64,000 nt of DNA from Clostridium sp. GTDB taxonomy: Bacteria; Bacillota; Clostridia; Lachnospirales; Lachnospiraceae. Within the stretch, counting starts at the first letter, position 1. Every line of letters starts with the position of its first letter. The notes beneath the pieces are model-generated. The model was not told the origin of the DNA and made no database searches. It saw nothing but the letters and a program-made list of their open reading frames with translations. Where the stretch lies: contig JAISOV010000048.1 in NCBI GenBank assembly GCA_031275405.1, positions 37,635-101,634 of the forward strand, written 5' to 3'. A program made the position numbers and the translations under genes. Below are positions 59,832 through 64,000 of this stretch, piece after piece.

Positions 59832-60914
59832 CTACACAAAATCACGAATCGCCGTCAGAACAGGCAGCGGATTTCCCGAAGCGTCAAATACGGACTGGTT
59901 CGCCCAGCTGTTGCCGCCCTCGGACTCGTCCTTGATGTATGCCCTGCCCGCCTCGGAGGCCCAGGTAGAGTGATTTACCGGAATCCATTCGGGACACCAG
60001 TAAACAAAGCCCAGACATTTATGGTCGGGAACCGCTTTGATACGTTCCATCAGTTCCCACAAAAACGCGCTCTGCCCCTCCTTTGTGGCGGGAAAGCCTC
60101 CGATGTCCGCCAGTTCCTGCGTGAAGACATGGCGGCACCCTTCCATTGCCTCCGTCGTATAACCGTAGGAAGTTTCCGCTATGATCAGCTCTTTTCCGTA
60201 CCGGACGCTCAGATCCTTCATGTTCGCGGCCAGTTCGTCCAGCGTCCCGTGCCAGAACGGGTAGTAGGACAGACCGATCACATCGTAATCAAGCCCGAAT
60301 CCACGCGCCGCGCCGAACCATTCCCGGTATAATTCGTGATTGCCGCCGTTGTCAAGATGGAGGATAATTTTGACTGCCGGGTCGAAGTCGCGTACTGCCT
60401 GGATACCCGCCGCAAGGAACGTAAACATTCCCGCGTAATTCGGGTTCTCTCCCGACAGCCTGCCGTCCTCCCAAAGAAAGCCGTAAGTCAGCTCATTCCC
60501 GATCTGCACCATATCCGGCTTAACTCCTTGTGAGGAAAACTTCTCCAAAAGTATCCTCGTATACGCGTAAACCTCACGTTTCAGCCTGTCACCGGAAAAG
60601 CCGCGCCATGCCTTGGGCTTGCACTGCTTTCCCGGATCCGTCCAGAAGTCGCTGTAATGCGCGTTCAGCACGAAACGCATACCGGACGCCAGCGCACGTT
60701 TCGCCAAGCCGAGCGTCACGGGAAAATCGTTCGTGCCTCCGCCATACGGATTGCCATCCGCGTCATACGGATCGTTCCAGATCCGCAGACGCATGGCATT
60801 CACGCCATAGCTTTTCAGTACCGCAAAAATGTCCTTTTTTTCGCCGCCGTCACGGTACTTCGCTCCAAGCCGTTCCAGCTCGCCAAGCATAGACAGATCG
60901 ACTCCTTTCAGCAA
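59832..60914 (-). CDS. GH53 endo-beta-1,4-galactanase, cytoplasmic form
   Basis: 360 residues, only the GH53 catalytic domain, no signal peptide. Acid/base Glu in QIGNELTYG and nucleophile Glu in IAETSYGYT. The start is a TTG (60914), 8 nt after AGGAGG; the frame is open 50 codons upstream without a usable site. First gene after the operator, so it leads the operon. It likely finishes digestion of imported oligosaccharides. Confidence 0.9.
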   Translation of the reverse strand: MLKGVDLSMLGELERLGAKYRDGGEKKDIFAVLKSYGVNAMRLRIWNDPYDADGNPYGGGTNDFPVTLGLAKRALASGMRFVLNAHYSDFWTDPGKQCKPKAWRGFSGDRLKREVYAYTRILLEKFSSQGVKPDMVQIGNELTYGFLWEDGRLSGENPNYAGMFTFLAAGIQAVRDFDPAVKIILHLDNGGNHELYREWFGAARGFGLDYDVIGLSYYPFWHGTLDELAANMKDLSVRYGKELIIAETSYGYTTEAMEGCRHVFTQELADIGGFPATKEGQSAFLWELMERIKAVPDHKCLGFVYWCPEWIPVNHSTWASEAGRAYIKDESEGGNSWANQSVFDASGNPLPVLTAIRDFV

Positions 60915-61068
60915 CCGCACCACCTCCTGTCTGATCAGAACAAAGAATTCGCCTCCGCAAACTCTTGCGCCTACGGCGGGCCGCGTAAGCGGTATCTTCC
61001 TCACCGCCGCAGCGTGTTTCCGCCCAACCGGTTTTTTGATCCACAAGCATTTCTTAGGAATCAAAAAT

Positions 61069-61115
61069 AAATAGTTTACTATTTTTATAGTAAACTATTT
61101 ATCATCCGCTGTCAA
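61069..61115 (-). promoter_or_regulatory. Promoter and LacI-type operator of the galactan operon
   Basis: TTGACA (61115-61110) and TACTAT (61092-61087), spacer 17 nt. A perfect 14-bp inverted repeat AAATAGTTTACTAT / ATAGTAAACTATTT with a 4-nt centre (61069-61100) overlaps the -10, so a bound repressor would block initiation. Confidence 0.85.
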
Positions 61116-61131
61116 GAAGATTTTTACGGAT

Positions 61132-62121
61132 TCAGCAACTTTTTCTTTCGATGAGCCTGCCGTTGATATAAACGGTTTTCGTGATCTCCCTGTTCTCAAA
61201 CACGCGTTCCGTCAATAACTGAATCGCCGTCCTGCACATCTCAGGCACGTCGATATGAAACGTCGAGAGGGGCGGCGACAGATAACCCGCGACACTTGAG
61301 TTGTTGATACTCAGCAGCGCGACCCGTTCTGGGATTTCCAGCTTTTTCTCATGCAGCGCCTGTATGACGCCCACCGCAAGCGTATCGCTTCCTACGCAGA
61401 ACGCGCTTGGCAGATTCTCCCCGAACCTCTCGATCGCTTCCAGCCCGATCCGGTACCCCCGCTCCACGGTCAAGGCTTCCGCGATCAGGATATTTTCCTC
61501 CCGGAGGATCCCGTAATAAGCCGCCGTGTTGCGAAACGACCATTCCCGCACGTCCAAGCTAGGCTTTCCCGTCGCCATATCAAAATCACACTGCCCGATA
61601 TAACCGATGTTTTTATGCCCTTTCTGATAAAAGAAATCGACCATCTGCTTCACGATGGAATCCAGATTCGGCTTGACGGAGTCATACGCGCTCTCATCGG
61701 GCGAATAGTCAACAAACACGCCGTTTTTCGTCCTGCCCTTCAAAACGTCAAGTTCCGATTTTGAAAACCAGCCTATGGCGATAAAGCCGTTGCACGGCTC
61801 CGGCATCGCCGAGACCCCCTGCGACTTGTCGATCCGCGTAAGCGATATTTTGCGTTCCCGCGCCTGCCGCTCCAGTTCGGCGCGAAGCGACTTGTAATAC
61901 GCGTATTCCAGCTCTTCCGTTCCGTCGTTCCAATAAAGCAGCGCGATATTGCCGATCGGCGGATGTACTCTCTTTTTTTGGTAGCCAAGCTTCTCCGCCG
62001 TGTCGAAAATCAGCACACGCGCCGAGTCGCTGACGGAAATCGTATCATCATAGTTCAATACGCGGGAAACCGTTGCGGGAGACAGCCCTGTCTGACTGGC
62101 AATTTCTTTAATGGTAGCCAC
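61132..62121 (-). CDS. LacI-family regulator of the galactan operon
   Basis: 329 residues. Helix-turn-helix TIKEIASQTGLSPATVSRVL at the N-terminus, then an effector-binding domain (NIALLYWNDGTEELEY, VALLSINNSSVAGYL). Start is GTG, 9 nt after GGAGG. It lies directly upstream of the GH53 operon and its operator. Confidence 0.94.
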   Translation of the reverse strand: MATIKEIASQTGLSPATVSRVLNYDDTISVSDSARVLIFDTAEKLGYQKKRVHPPIGNIALLYWNDGTEELEYAYYKSLRAELERQARERKISLTRIDKSQGVSAMPEPCNGFIAIGWFSKSELDVLKGRTKNGVFVDYSPDESAYDSVKPNLDSIVKQMVDFFYQKGHKNIGYIGQCDFDMATGKPSLDVREWSFRNTAAYYGILREENILIAEALTVERGYRIGLEAIERFGENLPSAFCVGSDTLAVGVIQALHEKKLEIPERVALLSINNSSVAGYLSPPLSTFHIDVPEMCRTAIQLLTERVFENREITKTVYINGRLIERKSC

Positions 62122-62621
62122 TTTTCACGTCCTCCGTAGTGTTTTTGAATTCATTTTTTTACTAAATATTTTACTATATATTTTATCGTCTTATTCCAGA
62201 CGGCAGGATCCAGAAGCGGAAACTGCCCGAACCCCATCCGGCAAAGTAATGGATTTTATTTCCATTTATACCTTGCGCAAAATTTGAGATAGATCCTTTT
62301 TCTTTGATTCCGATATCAGAATGCCCCGCAAGCAAAAACGCTTTTACAGGCGTTTTAGGCGCTTGTGGGGGCTTCTTGATCTTCACAATATCCCTTGAGG
62401 GGAAGAATGACGGTTTCCTGTTCGTCTGTCGCCCTGTCGCTGTAGTTTTTTAGATGACTGCGGATCGTGCCGTAATTTACAGCCGACATAAAAATGTCTC
62501 TTTCTTATTCCATAAGCTGTTGGGAATATGGTTCGGTATCCTGCACCATGATCATAGGCTGTTCTTTTGATTTTGTCAATGGGTTTTGATACGAGGACAA
62601 GGCTGTACCCATATCCCCGCC
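62122..62621. other. Region between the galactan island and spoIIE
   Basis: 500 nt. At 62157-62175 lie TTTACTA half sites repeated twice (similar to the operator arms), fitting autoregulation of the LacI gene. The antitoxin remnant 62355-62489 lies in the middle. Nothing else supported. Confidence 0.5.
62355..62489 (-). pseudogene. Remnant of a Phd/YefM-type antitoxin
   Basis: 44 codons. The first 28 residues read MSAVNYGTIRSHLKNYSDRA followed by TDEQETVI, which is the N-terminal signature of Phd/YefM antitoxins. The rest no longer resembles the family and ends early, so the gene is truncated. No toxin gene is next to it. Confidence 0.65.
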
Positions 62622-63824
62622 TTACGGAGAGCTGATATGATCCCACACCCCCACCACAAGGATCGTCATGTCGTCGGCGATCCTCCCGCCGCTGCAATGG
62701 AGAGCGAACTGTAGGATCTTATCGGCGATTTCTTTCGGATTTTCTTCTTGAAGCTCGCTGATGATCCGGCACATGGCTTCTTCATAGCGGTTGTTTTCCA
62801 GCGCGTCCAACACCCCGTCCGTCATCATGATCACATAATCCCCATCCATCAGCTCCCGGTGGATCAGCTCCGCTTCCACCCCTGGAAAGATCCCTAGGGG
62901 CAGGCTCCGGGAAACGATCTGCTCCACCAGATTCCCTCTTTTCAGAAAGGAAGCGGCGGCTCCCACTTTGATAAAGTCACAGCAGCCTTCATACAGATCC
63001 AGATCGCAGATGTCCAGCGTGGAAATATTCTGTTCCTCCCCTTGGGCCGCCAAGGCACTGTTTACCAGGCTAAGCGCCGTATCCAGCCCATAGCCCGCTT
63101 CCAGCATTTTTTCCATCAGATCCAGAACCTTCTCGCTGAATCCGCTTGCCTTTTCGCCGGAACCCATGCCGTCCGACAAAAGCACCGTCATCTTGCCCTT
63201 TTCGGAAGCCACGATGGAATAATTGTCTCCGGACAGCACCTCGTTTTCCTTGACTGCCTTGGCGGAGCCGGAGAGCATGAGGAACCGCGCTTCTTCCACC
63301 AGTACGAAGCTGCGCTTGATCCGGTCGATCAGATAAGGACTCGCGACAGAGATTTCCATGCGCTGGTTCAGCAGCACGGACAGCATATCCGCCACCTCTT
63401 CCGAGGTGTAGTTCCCCTCCCTGTCCGTATACATCGTGACGCCGATCCCCCGGCGCTCTCCCGGCCGCTCGATATAAAAAAGCTCCGTCACATAGATTCC
63501 TTCCGCTTTCAGGGCATGGATAATCTGTTTCTGCTTTTTTTCTTCCAAAGGGCGGTAGCGGAACACCTCCGAAGCCACCCTCGTCATGATCTGCGCCATT
63601 TCATTCAGGTTTTCGCACAGTACCTGCCTGTTTTCCCATATCCTTCTGGCTTCCAGAAAAGACTGCCTGTCTTCGCCCTCAAAATCAAACGTACCCTCGT
63701 AGCTCTTCGCCAGTTCCCGAAAAGAGTCCGCATAAGTCAGAAGCCTCCGCCTCCCGTAATCGGATACCTCCATATGCCGCTCCCGATTTCTCAGCTTGTC
63801 CGTTTTTCCTCTTAACACTGCCAT
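62622..63824 (-). CDS. spoIIE: Stage II sporulation protein E, short form
   Basis: Serine phosphatase that dephosphorylates SpoIIAA and so activates sigma-F in the forespore. 400 residues. The central regulatory part (about 1-180) is followed by a PP2C domain with MTVLLSDGMGSGEKASGFS, DLYEGCCDFIKVGAAASF, VIMMTDGVLDAL and GRIADDMTILVVGV. Compared with about 800 residues in Bacillus, the entire membrane-spanning N-terminal half is missing. The first ATG follows a moderate AAAGGGTG. The promoter has the Spo0A-type layout, supporting spoIIE identity. Confidence 0.9.
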   Translation of the reverse strand: MAVLRGKTDKLRNRERHMEVSDYGRRRLLTYADSFRELAKSYEGTFDFEGEDRQSFLEARRIWENRQVLCENLNEMAQIMTRVASEVFRYRPLEEKKQKQIIHALKAEGIYVTELFYIERPGERRGIGVTMYTDREGNYTSEEVADMLSVLLNQRMEISVASPYLIDRIKRSFVLVEEARFLMLSGSAKAVKENEVLSGDNYSIVASEKGKMTVLLSDGMGSGEKASGFSEKVLDLMEKMLEAGYGLDTALSLVNSALAAQGEEQNISTLDICDLDLYEGCCDFIKVGAAASFLKRGNLVEQIVSRSLPLGIFPGVEAELIHRELMDGDYVIMMTDGVLDALENNRYEEAMCRIISELQEENPKEIADKILQFALHCSGGRIADDMTILVVGVWDHISSP

Positions 63825-63875
63825 AAATATTGATCACCCTTTCTGACCCTGCCGGTCGGCTTGGCGCCTGGTGCC

Positions 63876-63943
63876 ATTATAAAAAAATCCCGCCATGGTT
63901 TTTGTCAAAATCAAGTGCGGAATCTTCTTTTTTTGATGACAAA
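63876..63943 (-). promoter_or_regulatory. Spo0A-type promoter of spoIIE
   Basis: TTGACA (63908-63903) and TATAAT (63881-63876) are 21 nt apart, far longer than 17 and like the Spo0A-activated spoIIE/spoIIG promoters of Bacillus. A 0A-box-like TTTGTCATC lies at 63943-63935, and a second, TTTGACAAA, overlaps the -35. Confidence 0.75.
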
Positions 63944-63963
63944 AAAAGAGTACGGGCAAAAAC

Positions 63964-64000
63964 GGGATCTTCCATCCGGCAAAACCGGATGGAAGATCCC
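63964..64000 (-). terminator. Strong rho-independent terminator upstream of spoIIE
   Basis: Perfect 16-bp stem GGGATCTTCCATCCGG / CCGGATGGAAGATCCC with a 5-nt loop. On the minus strand it is followed by GTTTTT. It ends the gene that lies beyond the right edge. Confidence 0.85.

Overview
The window reads like a chromosomal segment of a gut-type, spore-forming Clostridia bacterium, most likely Lachnospiraceae. The basis is the Firmicutes gene set ftsH/hpt/tilS at the left end and spoIIE at the right end, strong AGGAGG ribosome sites, frequent TTG/GTG starts, sigma-A-type promoters, and several plant or host glycan utilisation operons. This placement is inference from gene content; no rRNA or tRNA is present to confirm it.

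Layout. Left edge (1-3.9 kb, minus strand): ftsH (cut by the window), hpt, tilS. 4.1-12.4 kb (minus): an AT-rich operon that looks like a complete RiPP (ribosomally made, modified peptide) pathway. In transcription order it has a BtrH-like acyltransferase candidate, a radical SAM/SPASM enzyme, an M50-type membrane protease with a possible peptide-recognition N-terminus, two tiny paralogous precursor peptides ending in GTIxCC-type cores, an FtsX-like ABC permease, its ATPase, and an adenylate-forming ligase fused to an acyl carrier domain. 13.0-15.2 kb: a small ABC exporter and a LytTR regulator. The regulator's own promoter region is a near-copy of the RiPP operon's promoter region, which ties the two together. 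15.6-25.3 kb: a sugar module with three lipoprotein solute-binding proteins, one permease pair, a GH95 glycosidase and a LacI regulator. 25.7-30.4 kb: two exported unknown proteins and a histidine kinase/NarL-type regulator pair. 30.5-35.0 kb (AT-rich, plus): a second RiPP-like locus with a 50-residue candidate precursor, a radical SAM/SPASM enzyme and an ABC-2 exporter with two permeases. 35.1-39.3 kb: cysK, a sensor-linked SpoIIE-type phosphatase and a GNAT. 40.0-42.2 kb: araD and an FGGY kinase. 42.5-43.4 kb: two unknown small genes. 43.7-50.5 kb: HyuA, DUF917 protein, NCS1 permease, PucR regulator and a threonine-aldolase-like enzyme. 50.8-53.0 kb: an OxlT-like MFS transporter and a PHP phosphoesterase. 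53.1-62.1 kb: a beta-1,4-galactan operon with three GH53 enzymes, an ABC sugar importer whose second permease has an in-frame amber codon, and a LacI regulator. Right edge: a short spoIIE with a Spo0A-type promoter.

The two ends matter together. spoIIE, tilS, hpt and ftsH normally sit side by side in this order and orientation in spore-forming Firmicutes. Here the order and strand are kept, but about 58.7 kb of accessory genes separate spoIIE from tilS, so nearly the whole window can be read as one or several insertions at that junction. The strongest candidate for a novel system is the 4.1-12.4 kb operon, where a carrier-protein acyl-activation unit sits with radical SAM peptide modification enzymes.
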